Translations under genes and position numbers: made by a program
The notes under the pieces: model-generated
What the model saw: only the letters and a program-made list of their open reading frames with translations
Told to the model about the DNA's origin: nothing
Database searches by the model: none
Part shown: positions 13,843 through 22,744 of the stretch, piece by piece
Layout: each line of letters opens with the position of its first letter
Position numbering within the stretch: position 1 is the stretch's first letter
Origin: an uncultured Eubacteriales bacterium
Lineage (GTDB): Bacteria > Bacillota > Clostridia > Christensenellales > Borkfalkiaceae
NCBI GenBank assembly: GCA_900554485.1
Contig: USHO01000012.1
Span: forward strand, 1 to 22,744
Direction of reading: 5' to 3'
DNA: 22,744 nt

Positions 13843-15795
13843 TTAAGTTATTTTAAGTCTGCGTCTGAACTCATCTTCGTCTATAATCGTTATTCCGAGT
13901 TTCTTCGCTTTATCGAGTTTACTCCCCGCCGAATCTCCTGCTACCACCAATGTCGTGGTTTTAGTCACCGCCGACTGCACTTCTCCGCCGTTTTTTTCGA
14001 TAAGCCGACCTGCCTCACTGCGGGTAAACGACATAAGCGACCCGGTTAAAACGATTTTTTCACCTGAAAACACTCCGGTTTTTGTTTCGGTTTCTTCGGC
14101 TACGATTATACCGAGCGCAAGCAATTTCTCGATTTCCGTTTTGTTTCTTTCATCTTTGAAATACGAAACTATCGATGCGGCGGTTATACCACCTATATCG
14201 TTCATCTTAACAAGTTCGTCTTCCGTAACGCTTAAAAGCCCGTCAAGGTTCTTCAGCGCAGACGCAAGATCTTTAGCCGTCTTTTTTCCCACGCAATCGA
14301 TTCCAAGCGAAAATATAAACGCTGGCAATGTCACGTTTTTACTTTTTTCGATTGCCGAAAGCAGATTATCGGCTTTTTTATCCTTAAACCCGTCTAACGA
14401 CAACAATTTCTCTTTATCGAGCGAATACAACTGCGAAAAACTTCTGACGCCGAATTCATCGTATAAAACACCTGCTGTTTTTTCGGAAAAACCGTCTATA
14501 TTCATGCCGTCTTTACATGCAAAATTCGTAAGTTTACCGATCACCCTCGGACGACAATTCTCATTCGGACAGAATAAATTTGCGCCCGCTTCGACAACGG
14601 GTGTCCCGCAATAAGGACATTCGGTTATTTTTTCGATTTCTTCGCCCGATTCGTCGATTGCACCGAGTATCTCCGGGATTACCTCGTTACTGCGCCTTAT
14701 AAGGACTTTACAGCCCAATCTGACGTGTTTCCGACATATATCTCCATAATTGTTAAGCGTAGCCTTTCTGACGGTCGCGCCTGCAAGTTCTACGGGCGCT
14801 ACAATCCCTAACGGAGTCAGTTTGCCCGTTCGTCCTACTTGCCAACGAATCCCGCTCAATGTCGTTTCTGCCTCTTCCGCCTCGAACTTATATGCCGTAG
14901 CCCATCTGGGAAACTTATCGGTATAACCGAGTTTATCTCTTTCCGTCACGGAATTCAACTTAACGACCGCTCCGTCTGTAAGAATGTCGATATTTCTTCT
15001 GCCGACTTCTATTTCTTCTATTGCCGATTTAACCTCGTCGAGATTTTTGCATACACGCAAAAAATCGAATGTCTTGAAACCGTTACGTTTGAGAAAATCG
15101 AATATCTCGAGTTGAGAACCGAATCCGCCGTTTTCGGCGTAATTTATATTATAAAAAACAATTTCCGGATGACGTTTTTCCGTTATTTTGGGATCCAAAT
15201 TCCGTATAGCCCCGGCAGCCGCGTTACGAGCGTTTTTCAAAGGTTCTTCGGCGGTTTCGTTGTATTTTTCAAGAACCGAAAGACGAATTATCGCCTCGCC
15301 CTGTATTTCCATAACGTCTTTACGATCTATTTTCAACGGAAAAGATTTTATCGTCAACGCCTGTGCGGTAACGTCTTCACCCACAATTCCGTTACCCCTT
15401 GTCGTCGCGCGTACAAACTCTCCGTTTTCATAGGTCAGACACATCGTAAGTCCGTCAAATTTATATTCGACCGTATATTCGGGATCGGGAACGATTTTTC
15501 TGACACGCTCGTCAAAGGATCCCAGTTCACCGTCAGTGACGCACTTATCGAGACTGTATAATCTGTGAATATGCTCGTGTTTCAAGAACGAAGAAATCGG
15601 ATCTCCCCCGACACGACGTGTCGGACTGTCCTGAAATCTTTCGCCCGTTTCACTCTCCAGTGACTTCAATTCGTCATACAGTTTGTCGTATTCGCGATCC
15701 GGTACGCTAGGATTGTCAAGGACATAATACTCGTAACCGTATCTGTTAAGCGTATCGACAAGTTCACGCATTCTTAAACGTTGCGCAGCCGTCAT
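13843..15795 (-). CDS. ligA: NAD-dependent DNA ligase
   Basis: LigA seals nicks in replication and repair using NAD. The 650-residue protein has the Ia domain (YYVLDNPSVPDREYDKLYDEL, broken across 23-43), the adenylation site EYKFDG (110-115, nucleophile K112) and RNAAAGAIRNLDP (190-202). It also has an OB-fold near residues 315-380 and a zinc finger with C393, C396, C409 and C414. A helix-hairpin-helix region follows, then a BRCT domain over about the last 78 residues (VFSGEKIVLTGSL onward). Some motif details (ARNAAAGAIRNLDP, RRSNEVIPEI) resemble the variant LigA I recall from Clostridia. It overlaps pcrA by 4 nt (ATGA). The pcrA-ligA pair is also known from Bacillus. Confidence 0.97.
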   Translation of the reverse strand: MTAAQRLRMRELVDTLNRYGYEYYVLDNPSVPDREYDKLYDELKSLESETGERFQDSPTRRVGGDPISSFLKHEHIHRLYSLDKCVTDGELGSFDERVRKIVPDPEYTVEYKFDGLTMCLTYENGEFVRATTRGNGIVGEDVTAQALTIKSFPLKIDRKDVMEIQGEAIIRLSVLEKYNETAEEPLKNARNAAAGAIRNLDPKITEKRHPEIVFYNINYAENGGFGSQLEIFDFLKRNGFKTFDFLRVCKNLDEVKSAIEEIEVGRRNIDILTDGAVVKLNSVTERDKLGYTDKFPRWATAYKFEAEEAETTLSGIRWQVGRTGKLTPLGIVAPVELAGATVRKATLNNYGDICRKHVRLGCKVLIRRSNEVIPEILGAIDESGEEIEKITECPYCGTPVVEAGANLFCPNENCRPRVIGKLTNFACKDGMNIDGFSEKTAGVLYDEFGVRSFSQLYSLDKEKLLSLDGFKDKKADNLLSAIEKSKNVTLPAFIFSLGIDCVGKKTAKDLASALKNLDGLLSVTEDELVKMNDIGGITAASIVSYFKDERNKTEIEKLLALGIIVAEETETKTGVFSGEKIVLTGSLMSFTRSEAGRLIEKNGGEVQSAVTKTTTLVVAGDSAGSKLDKAKKLGITIIDEDEFRRRLKIT

Positions 15796-18077
15796 TTTAT
15801 CACCTCTATCGGAGCATATCTTACTACGAGTGATTTTATACCGACACCTTTGAAGGCAACGTCGATTACAACATCGTCTCCGTTTAGTTTTCTTGCGACT
15901 ATAATCCCCTCACCGAACTTCTTATGCAATACCTTTGCCCCGGCTTTATAATCGTCTGTCGCGCCTTGCGCCGTCTGACGCATCGCGGAAGAAACATTAC
16001 GATTTTTCATGTAAGAATCGGCATAGCCTTTTTTATATGAATCGTACGAGCGCGAATATGCCACGTCTCCGGCCGACGAATCGTTCGCCGAAGCCCTTTC
16101 AGAAGAATCGCCGTAAGATGATCTGCGGGTATAATTTATATCCTGATAACGTCCGTAACCGTAATCGGCTTTCGGCATTCCGATTTTATCGGCGATTTCA
16201 TCAAGGAACTCCGATTGTATGGTCGGTCTTCGTGACCCATACAGGAATCTGCTCCTTGCACGGGTTATATACAAACGTTCTCTCGCTCTGGTTACGGCGA
16301 CATACATAAGACGCCGTTCTTCTTCGGTATCGTCGTCGGCAAACCCGTTGCGCTCTATAGGAAAGATTTCTTTATCGAGACCACATACGAAAACAACGCG
16401 ATATTCCAAGCCTTTTACAGAATGTATTGTCGCAAGCGTAACGAAATTACCGTCATTTATCTCATCCGTATCCGAACTTAAAGTTACGCTGCCTAAATAT
16501 TCCGTAAGCGATGCGCCGGGATTTTGTTTTTCAAATTCTTCGACGGATGCAAGAAATTCGTTCACGTTCCGCTTTTTATCTTCGTTTTCCTCTGATTGCT
16601 CCTGAAAACAACTCATATAATCGGTTTTATTTATAACCGATTTCACAAGATCGGTAAGACTCATAGTCTCTTTATCGACGATTAATGACGATATTATATC
16701 TTTGAAAGAACGAATCTTACTTTTTGCGCCGCTATTCAAATCCAACATGTCACAATCGAAAACACCGTCAAATACCGAAAACCCGTTTGTTTCGGCATAA
16801 CGTTGCAATGTTTCGACCGATTTATCGCCTATTCCGCGTTTCGGCACGTTTATAACCCTCAGAACCGCCTCATTATCGAGCGGATTACTAAGCAGCCTTA
16901 AATATGCAGTCAAATCTTTAATTTCTTTACGTTCAAAAAACTTAAATCCTCCGTAAACTTTACACGGCAGACCGTATTTCATAAACTCTTGTTCATACGA
17001 ACGCGAGAGCGCGTTTATACGCATAAGTACGGCGAAATCCGAATACCGATAGCCTCTGGACAGAAGATTTTTAATCTGTATCGCAGTATATTGAGCCTCT
17101 CCCGATTCGTCGTCGGCAATATATACTTCGGGTTTTACACCATCGTCGTTTCCAGTCCAGAGAGTTTTATCTTTTCTGTTGACGTTATGCTTGATAACCG
17201 TATTTGCTATATCGAGAATTTTCTTTGTCGAGCGATAATTTCTTTCGAGCTTGAATACCTGAGCGTTTTTGAAATCTTTCTCGAAACCGAGTATATTGTT
17301 TATATCTGCGCCTCGCCAACCATAAATACTCTGATCGTCGTCACCAACTGCAAATATGTTACCGTGTGCATATGAAAGCATTTTGACGATATCGTATTGT
17401 ACAGCGTTCGTATCCTGAAATTCGTCTATATGTATATATCTGAATCTGGACGAAAATCTATCCAGCGTTTCACGATCGTTTGCCAGCAGTTCACGGGTCT
17501 TTATAAGCAAATCATCGAAATCGAAAGCATTACTCTTTCTTAATTCGTCTTCATAGCCGCGCATTATTTTTACGAAGTCGCCTATATCCTTCATTCTGGC
17601 GTTTTCCGTTTCATACTCGTCTATTGTCTGATTTCTTGTCTTGCGAGCCGAAATTATATTTTTTGATGACTTATAGTATCTGTCCGTTTCAAGCCCCAGC
17701 GAAACTATAACTCGTTTTAAGACTTTTTCTTTATCGCTTTCGGAATAAATGGAAAAATCCCTGCCGTAACCGATTTTTTCTGCGCCGTAACGCAACATAC
17801 GAACACACATTGAGTGTATCGTACACACCCACATATCATCGATTCCGTCAATCATGCCACTAAGCCTTTCTTTCATTTCGTCCGCAGCCTTATTGGTGAA
17901 AGTTATCGCCAAAACATTGTACGGCGGAACGTTGAGGTCTTTAACGATATGCGCTATTCTGCTTGTCAGGACGCGGGTTTTACCGCTACCCGCTCCGGCT
18001 ATAACAAGAACAGCCCCTTCGGTCGCAAGAACGGGTTTGATCTGCTCTTCATTCAATTTACTTAAAAATTCTGACAT
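15792..18077 (-). CDS. pcrA: UvrD/PcrA-type superfamily 1 DNA helicase
   Basis: This 3'-5' helicase clears proteins from DNA and acts in repair and in resolving replication-transcription conflicts. The 761-residue protein has Walker A AGAGSGKT (27-34), ITFTNKAADEM (58-68), DEFQDTN (218-224), GDDDQSIYGWRGAD (245-258), LERNYRST (277-284), ATIHSVKGLEYR and MYVAVTRARERLYI. Near 634-711 there is a Tyr/Ser-rich, probably disordered linker. The last 50 residues (KVLHKKFGEGIIVARKLNGD and beyond) match the small C-terminal domain that contacts RNA polymerase in PcrA. The ATG at 18077 has only a weak AAGG site. A hairpin at 18094-18130 separates it from gyrA. UvrD is the alternative name; the ligA linkage favours PcrA. 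Confidence 0.95.
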   Translation of the reverse strand: MSEFLSKLNEEQIKPVLATEGAVLVIAGAGSGKTRVLTSRIAHIVKDLNVPPYNVLAITFTNKAADEMKERLSGMIDGIDDMWVCTIHSMCVRMLRYGAEKIGYGRDFSIYSESDKEKVLKRVIVSLGLETDRYYKSSKNIISARKTRNQTIDEYETENARMKDIGDFVKIMRGYEDELRKSNAFDFDDLLIKTRELLANDRETLDRFSSRFRYIHIDEFQDTNAVQYDIVKMLSYAHGNIFAVGDDDQSIYGWRGADINNILGFEKDFKNAQVFKLERNYRSTKKILDIANTVIKHNVNRKDKTLWTGNDDGVKPEVYIADDESGEAQYTAIQIKNLLSRGYRYSDFAVLMRINALSRSYEQEFMKYGLPCKVYGGFKFFERKEIKDLTAYLRLLSNPLDNEAVLRVINVPKRGIGDKSVETLQRYAETNGFSVFDGVFDCDMLDLNSGAKSKIRSFKDIISSLIVDKETMSLTDLVKSVINKTDYMSCFQEQSEENEDKKRNVNEFLASVEEFEKQNPGASLTEYLGSVTLSSDTDEINDGNFVTLATIHSVKGLEYRVVFVCGLDKEIFPIERNGFADDDTEEERRLMYVAVTRARERLYITRARSRFLYGSRRPTIQSEFLDEIADKIGMPKADYGYGRYQDINYTRRSSYGDSSERASANDSSAGDVAYSRSYDSYKKGYADSYMKNRNVSSAMRQTAQGATDDYKAGAKVLHKKFGEGIIVARKLNGDDVVIDVAFKGVGIKSLVVRYAPIEVIK

Positions 18078-18093
18078 TTGCCTTATTTACAAG

Positions 18094-18130
18094 TCGTCAG
18101 GAACGATTGTACAAAATACGTCCCTGACGA
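18094..18130. other. 12-bp hairpin between gyrA and pcrA
   Basis: TCGTCAGGAACG (18094-18105) and CGTCCCTGACGA (18119-18130) pair over 12 bp with one G-T wobble and a 13-nt loop. On the minus strand (gene direction) no T run follows, so it is not a standard terminator. It may protect or define transcript ends between gyrA and pcrA. Confidence 0.5.
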
Positions 18131-18140
18131 TGTTATGTTT

Positions 18141-20777
18141 TTATTCTTCGGTTGCCGATTCGGTTGTTTCGCCGTTTGTTTCGGTGTCCGACGTTTCATC
18201 GCCGTCTTCGCCGACAATCTCCTCGGGTTCTTCGTCATGCGGAGCAATGGTAACGGTCGATATTTCGGAACCGTCAAGTCTCATTACTTTAACGCCCTTC
18301 GTTGCTCTGCCTATAAGCGATATTTCGTCTACAAGTACTCTTATCGCGACGCCTGTATCGGAAATCATCATCACGTCTTCGCCTTCTCTTACCGGTTTGA
18401 TACCGACAAGCGATCCGGTCACCTCATTGAATATACCGGCTTTTATTCCCTTACCTGCACGGGACTGCAGTCTGTATTCGTCAAGGCTGCTGCGTTTTCC
18501 GTAGCCGAGCGAAGAAACCGTTATAACCGTATCTCCCGGGTGTACAACCTGCATGTCGATTACATAGTCGCCGTTTTCGATATCCATTGATTTTACACCC
18601 TGGGTATCTCTGCCGGTTGCGCGTACATCCTGCTCGGAGAATCTTATACATTTGCCGTCATGCGATCCGATAAGAATTTCGTCATTACCGCTTGTAAACT
18701 GAACAGAAATAAGCTCGTCGCCGGGAAGAAGACTTATGGCGATTTTACCGCCTTTTCTTATACGATCGAATTGCGAAATAGGCGTCTTTTTGATGAGTCC
18801 GAACTTGGTCGCCATCATAATATAGCCTTCGGCGCAATTTTCGGTTACTTCCGTTACCTCACTTTCGTTTTCGACCGAGGTGTCATCCGTAACGATTTCG
18901 TTTTCTTCGCGAAGACTTTCTTTTCTCGGGATAATCGCAGTAATTCTTTCGCTGTTATCGACCTGAATAAGATTAACTATCGCTCTGCCTCTCGCGGTCT
19001 TCTGAGCCTCGGGTATCTCATACCCTTTTAATCTGTACACCTTACCGAGCGAAGAGAAGAAAAGTAAATCGTCATGCGTAGAACTTACGAACATATTCTC
19101 GACGAAATCTTCGTCTTTAGGTTTATGTGCGGTAACTCCTTTTCCGCCTCGCCTTTGAGCACGACACTCTTTTACGCTGAGCCTCTTGACATAACCGAGG
19201 TGCGTCATAGAAATAACGACGTCTTCTCTCGGAATTAAATCCGCCTCGCCGATATCAGCATAATCGGTCGATATTTCAGTCTTGCGCGGCGTAGGATACC
19301 TGTTCTTAATATCGAGCAAATCATTTTTAATAATAGCAATCACTCTTTCGGGTTTTTGTAAAATATCTTCGAGATCGGCAATCGTGGCATCGAGCTGACG
19401 AAGTTCTTCGTTGAGTTTATCGACTTCCATAGACGTAAGTCTTTGAAGCCTCATCTCGAGTATTGCCGTAGTCTGCTTTTCGTCAAGAAGAAAAGCATCC
19501 ATTAATTGTCTCGACGCCTCGTCTTTATCCTTACTGCGCTTAATTATAGCTATAACTTCGTCGATGTGTGCAAGCGCGATAACAAGACCTTTGACGATAT
19601 GTTCGCGCTCTTTTGTCTTAGCAAGATCGTATTTGGTACGACGGGTTATAACGTCTTTCTGATGCGCAATGTAATATTCGAGTATTTCTTTTAAGTTAAG
19701 GACTTTCGGATCGGTTCCGACCAGCGCAAGAAGTATTATACCGCCCGATACCTGCAAATTCGTCTGCTTATACAACGAATTGAGCACAACCTGTGCGTTT
19801 GCATCTTTTTTAATTTCGATAACCACCCTCATACCGTGGCGATCGGACTCGTCGTTGATATTAGAAATTCCTTCGAGACGCTTGTTTTTAACATAATCCG
19901 CAATCGTTTCGATAAGTTTTTGTTTGTTTACCTGATACGGTAATTCCGTTACGATTATTCTCTCCCTCGTGCCGTTGTTGAATTCTTCAATCTCACACCT
20001 CGCACGGAGAACATAACCGCCCCTTCCCGTTCTGTAAGCGTTTCTTATTCCGCTTCTGCCCATTATGATACCGCCGGTCGGATAATCGGGCGCCGGAATA
20101 TACTGCAACAGTTCATCGACGGACAAATCGGGATTATCGAGAAGTGCCACAGTTCCGTCAATAACTTCGCCGAGGTTGTGCGGAGGAATATTCGTCGCCA
20201 TACCGACTGCTATACCGTCTGCGCCGTTTACGAGAAGGTTGGGGTACCTTGCGGGTAAAACCACGGGCTGCATACGCGTATCATCGAAGTTGGGATAAAA
20301 ATCAACGGTATCTTTATCGATTTCGCGCAACATTTCAAGCGCCATTTTACTCATTCGCGCTTCTGTATACCTGTATGCCGCCGCCGGGTCGCCGTCGACC
20401 GAACCGAAATTGCCGTGTCCGTCGACAAGGGGCATATTAATCGAAAAGTCCTGAGCCAATCTTACAAGCGCGTCGTAAACCGAACTGTCGCCGTGCGGAT
20501 GATATTTACCTAAAACGTCGCCGACGATTGCGGCGCATTTTTTATACGCTTTATCAGGCGTAAGACCGAGTTCGTTCATCGAATACAGAATACGTCTGTG
20601 TACCGGTTTCAGACCGTCTCTGACATCAGGGATAGCCCTGGAACGGTTTACGCACATTGCGTAATCTATAAAACTCTGTTTAAGTTCTTTTTCAACCTCG
20701 ATGTCGATTATTTTCGTCATATCGAGGGTTCTTTTGAATTCAGCCGTCAAAGCCTGATCGAATTCTTTTTTAGCCAT
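18141..20777 (-). CDS. gyrA: DNA gyrase subunit A
   Basis: GyrA is the cleaving subunit of gyrase, which adds negative supercoils. In the 878-residue protein the N-terminal core includes SRAIPDVRDGLKPVHRRILY (46-65), the quinolone-region HPHGDSSVYD (93-102) and the catalytic tyrosine Y137 in YRYTEARMS. The GyrA box QRRGGKG (541-547) in the beta-pinwheel shows this is gyrase rather than ParC. The C-terminus is a highly acidic tail of about 35 residues. Residues matching E. coli Ser83 and Asp87 (S98, D102) are wild type. The ATG at 20777 has GGAGG upstream, 14 nt after gyrB. Confidence 0.98.
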   Translation of the reverse strand: MAKKEFDQALTAEFKRTLDMTKIIDIEVEKELKQSFIDYAMCVNRSRAIPDVRDGLKPVHRRILYSMNELGLTPDKAYKKCAAIVGDVLGKYHPHGDSSVYDALVRLAQDFSINMPLVDGHGNFGSVDGDPAAAYRYTEARMSKMALEMLREIDKDTVDFYPNFDDTRMQPVVLPARYPNLLVNGADGIAVGMATNIPPHNLGEVIDGTVALLDNPDLSVDELLQYIPAPDYPTGGIIMGRSGIRNAYRTGRGGYVLRARCEIEEFNNGTRERIIVTELPYQVNKQKLIETIADYVKNKRLEGISNINDESDRHGMRVVIEIKKDANAQVVLNSLYKQTNLQVSGGIILLALVGTDPKVLNLKEILEYYIAHQKDVITRRTKYDLAKTKEREHIVKGLVIALAHIDEVIAIIKRSKDKDEASRQLMDAFLLDEKQTTAILEMRLQRLTSMEVDKLNEELRQLDATIADLEDILQKPERVIAIIKNDLLDIKNRYPTPRKTEISTDYADIGEADLIPREDVVISMTHLGYVKRLSVKECRAQRRGGKGVTAHKPKDEDFVENMFVSSTHDDLLFFSSLGKVYRLKGYEIPEAQKTARGRAIVNLIQVDNSERITAIIPRKESLREENEIVTDDTSVENESEVTEVTENCAEGYIMMATKFGLIKKTPISQFDRIRKGGKIAISLLPGDELISVQFTSGNDEILIGSHDGKCIRFSEQDVRATGRDTQGVKSMDIENGDYVIDMQVVHPGDTVITVSSLGYGKRSSLDEYRLQSRAGKGIKAGIFNEVTGSLVGIKPVREGEDVMMISDTGVAIRVLVDEISLIGRATKGVKVMRLDGSEISTVTIAPHDEEPEEIVGEDGDETSDTETNGETTESATEE

Positions 20778-20791
20778 TTCCCTTTCCTCCG

Positions 20792-22699
20792 TCAGGTATC
20801 GAGTTCGCGATTAGCGAATTTAGCGTTTTCTTCGATGAATTTTCTGCGTTGCTCTGGTTCTTCGCCCATCAAAAGAGCAAAATGCGCATCCGCTTCGACG
20901 GCATCGTCTATCGTAACCTTTCTCAGCGTACGAGTTGCGGGATTCATCGTCGTATCCCATAATTGCTGCTTGTCCATTTCGCCGAGACCCTTGTATCGCT
21001 GAATATCGCTGCGCGGGTTTTCTTTACAGAAAGCATCTTTGTCGGCATCGTTATAAAAATAATAATCGACTTTATTCTTCGTTGCCTTATAGAGCGGCGG
21101 CTGAGCGATATACACATGCCCCTGTTCCACAAGCGGCCGCATATAGCGGAAGAAAAACGTTAAGAGCAATATTCTGATATGCGAACCGTCGACATCTGCA
21201 TCGGTCATGCAAATTACGCGGTCGTAACGAATTTTCGTTACATCGAAGTCTTCGAGCATTCCGCCGCCGAAAGCGGTTATCATTGCCTTTATTTCTTCGT
21301 TTTCGAGAACTCTGTTTACTCTCGTCTTTTCTACGTTGAGTATTTTACCTCTGAGCGGCAGTATTGCCTGAAACCGCCTGTCTCTGCCCTGTTTTGCCGT
21401 TCCGCCTGCGGAATCTCCCTCTACAAGATAGATCTCGCAAAGTTCCGGATTTTTTTCGGAACAGTCGGCAAGTTTACCGGGCAGAGCCGTACTTTCAAAT
21501 GCAGTCTTGCGGGTAGCCTCTCTTGCCTTTCTTGCAGCTTCTCTTGCCCGTTTGGCTGTAAGACACTTCGTTAAAATCTCTTTTGTAAACGTCGGATTTT
21601 CTTCAAGGTAAGTACCGAGCCCTTCATTCATGGCTTTTTGCACGTATCCGCGCATTTCACTGTTGCCGAGTTTGGTTTTCGTCTGACCCTCAAATTGCGG
21701 TTCGGGAAGTTTTACGGATATTACTGCCGTCAACCCCTCTCTGACGTCTTCACCTGCAAGTTTATCGTCGTCTTTTATAAGATTGAGTTTTTTGCCCGCA
21801 TCGTTTACGAGTTTAGAAAGCGCAAACCTGAAACCGTCTATATGTGTACCGCCTTCTTTGGTATTGACATTGTTGGCGAAAGCGATGACGTTTTCATTGT
21901 ATCCGTCGTTATATTGCATAGCGATTTCAACCGATACGGCATCGTAGTTTTCGCGGAAATACAAAACCTGACTTATCGGCTCTTTATTGGCGTTAAGAAA
22001 TTCTACATATTCCGTTATTCCGCCCTCGTATAAAAGTTCGTCGCGAGCCTCCTGCCCTTCTCTTTTATCTTCAAGGATGATTTTCAGCCCGGCATTCAGG
22101 AACGCAAAATCACGAAGTATGCTCTTGATCGTATTATAATTAAATACGGTCGTTTCGAATATTTCGTAATCCGGCTTGAATGTTATTCTCGTTCCCGTTT
22201 CGGAAGTATTGCCTATTACTGCAAGCCTTGCGCGCGGAACGCCGCGATCATATTCCTGGCGATAATGTTTTCCGTTCTGATAAACGTCTACGGACGCATA
22301 TTCGGAAAGCGCGTTTACGGCTTTAAGACCTACGCCGTGCAAACCGGAAGAAACGGTATACCCGCCGCCGCCGAATTTACCGCCGGCATTCGGTTTTGTC
22401 ATAACGACCTCAACCGTAGACACTCCCTCTTTTTCATGTATACCGGTAGGTATGCCTCGCCCGTTATCCCTTACCGAACACGAACCGTCTTTTTCTATCG
22501 TAACGGTAATGGTATCGCAGTAGCCGGCAAGAGCTTCGTCCACGGAGTTGTCAACAATCTCTTTTACAAGATGATGAAGACCCCTTTCATCCGTCGAGGC
22601 TATATACATGCCGGGGCGTTTTCTGATATGTTCGAGTCCTTCGAGAACCTGTATCTGGTCCGCGCCGTAACTCCCTTCGACTTTGTTTTCGATATCCAT
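20792..22699 (-). CDS. gyrB: DNA gyrase subunit B
   Basis: GyrB is the ATPase subunit of gyrase. From ATG 22699 (635 residues) it shows LEHIRKRPGMYI (22-33), the GHKL ATP site EIVDNSVDEAL (47-57) with DNGRGIPTGIH (78-88), GGKFGGGGYTVSSGLHGVG (106-124), the TOPRIM EGDSAGG (427-433) with PLRGKILNVEK (448-458), and DADVDGSHI (500-508). The C-terminus QRYKGLGEMDKQQLW then MNPATRTL is typical. An ATG at 22732 would add 11 residues but has no ribosome binding site, while 22699 follows AAGGAG at ideal spacing. Anything upstream of it lies outside the window. GyrB rather than ParE is supported by adjacent gyrA and the PLRGKILN form. Confidence 0.97.
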   Translation of the reverse strand: MDIENKVEGSYGADQIQVLEGLEHIRKRPGMYIASTDERGLHHLVKEIVDNSVDEALAGYCDTITVTIEKDGSCSVRDNGRGIPTGIHEKEGVSTVEVVMTKPNAGGKFGGGGYTVSSGLHGVGLKAVNALSEYASVDVYQNGKHYRQEYDRGVPRARLAVIGNTSETGTRITFKPDYEIFETTVFNYNTIKSILRDFAFLNAGLKIILEDKREGQEARDELLYEGGITEYVEFLNANKEPISQVLYFRENYDAVSVEIAMQYNDGYNENVIAFANNVNTKEGGTHIDGFRFALSKLVNDAGKKLNLIKDDDKLAGEDVREGLTAVISVKLPEPQFEGQTKTKLGNSEMRGYVQKAMNEGLGTYLEENPTFTKEILTKCLTAKRAREAARKAREATRKTAFESTALPGKLADCSEKNPELCEIYLVEGDSAGGTAKQGRDRRFQAILPLRGKILNVEKTRVNRVLENEEIKAMITAFGGGMLEDFDVTKIRYDRVICMTDADVDGSHIRILLLTFFFRYMRPLVEQGHVYIAQPPLYKATKNKVDYYFYNDADKDAFCKENPRSDIQRYKGLGEMDKQQLWDTTMNPATRTLRKVTIDDAVEADAHFALLMGEEPEQRRKFIEENAKFANRELDT

Positions 22700-22744
22700 T
22701 TCAATCTCCTTATAATCGGAAATATTTTCCATAAGTTATAATAT

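Noticed and set aside
14839..15561. 240-codon plus-strand frame inside ligA
   Set aside because: Antisense shadow of a well-supported ligase gene; no ribosome binding site and no recognisable domain. The same holds for the other plus-strand frames opposite housekeeping genes.
20275..20520. Possible quinolone-resistance substitutions in gyrA
   Set aside because: Residues equivalent to E. coli Ser83 and Asp87 (S98, D102) are wild type.
20792..22732. GyrB starting at ATG 22732
   Set aside because: No ribosome binding site; the ATG at 22699 follows AAGGAG and gives the usual family N-terminus.
1..22744. CRISPR arrays, tRNA or rRNA genes, insertion sequences, riboswitches
   Set aside because: No regularly spaced repeats, cloverleaf-like sequences, transposase genes or recognisable riboswitch leaders were seen; intergenic gaps are short apart from about 4.3-4.55 kb and 4.9-5.25 kb, which are described as features.

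Overview
The window looks like a chromosomal segment of a low-to-mid G+C Firmicute (Bacillota), most likely a member of the Clostridia. The grounds are the gene order yicC-rpoZ-priA-def-fmt-rsmB-rlmN-rsgA-rpe, which is a thinned version of the Bacillus/Clostridium block, the gyrB-gyrA and pcrA-ligA pairs, strong AAGGAGG-type ribosome binding sites, and TTGaca/TATAAT-type promoters. Genus or species cannot be told from the sequence. All recognised genes except one lie on the minus strand, so the window reads biologically from right to left.

Right part (about 22.7 to 13.8 kb): gyrB and gyrA (DNA gyrase), then pcrA (UvrD-type helicase) and ligA (NAD-dependent DNA ligase). The pcrA and ligA reading frames overlap by 4 nt. 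These genes handle DNA topology, unwinding and nick sealing. Middle part (13.8 to 5.2 kb): after its own good promoter comes yicC (endoribonuclease), rpoZ (RNA polymerase omega), a terminator-like hairpin, priA (replication restart), def and fmt (N-terminal formylation and deformylation), rsmB and rlmN (rRNA methylation), rsgA (30S maturation GTPase) and rpe (pentose phosphate pathway). From priA to rpe the genes overlap or lie within a few bases of each other, which implies one translationally coupled operon. gmk, remA, coaBC and prpC-prkC, often found inside this block in Firmicutes, are absent here.

Left-centre (5.2 to 4.3 kb): a small divergent module. An ArsR-family repressor gene with a near-consensus promoter faces a previously easy-to-miss 57-codon gene on the plus strand. 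That small gene has an ideal ribosome binding site and encodes a hydrophobic peptide with a Cys-Cys-Gly-Cys cluster and a polythreonine tail. An inverted repeat lies between the two promoters, and the small gene ends at a perfect 19-bp-stem bidirectional terminator shared with the rpe operon. This module is the most likely undescribed system in the window.

Left part (4.3 kb to the left edge): the start of a surface polysaccharide cluster. It holds a polyprenyl-phosphate sugar-1-phosphate transferase followed by three GT4-type glycosyltransferases. A promoter overlapped by a 14-bp perfect palindrome precedes it. Base composition drops sharply at about position 1110, inside the 3' end of the third gene, suggesting a recombination junction in the polysaccharide locus. 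No tRNA, rRNA, CRISPR array, insertion sequence or riboswitch was recognised.
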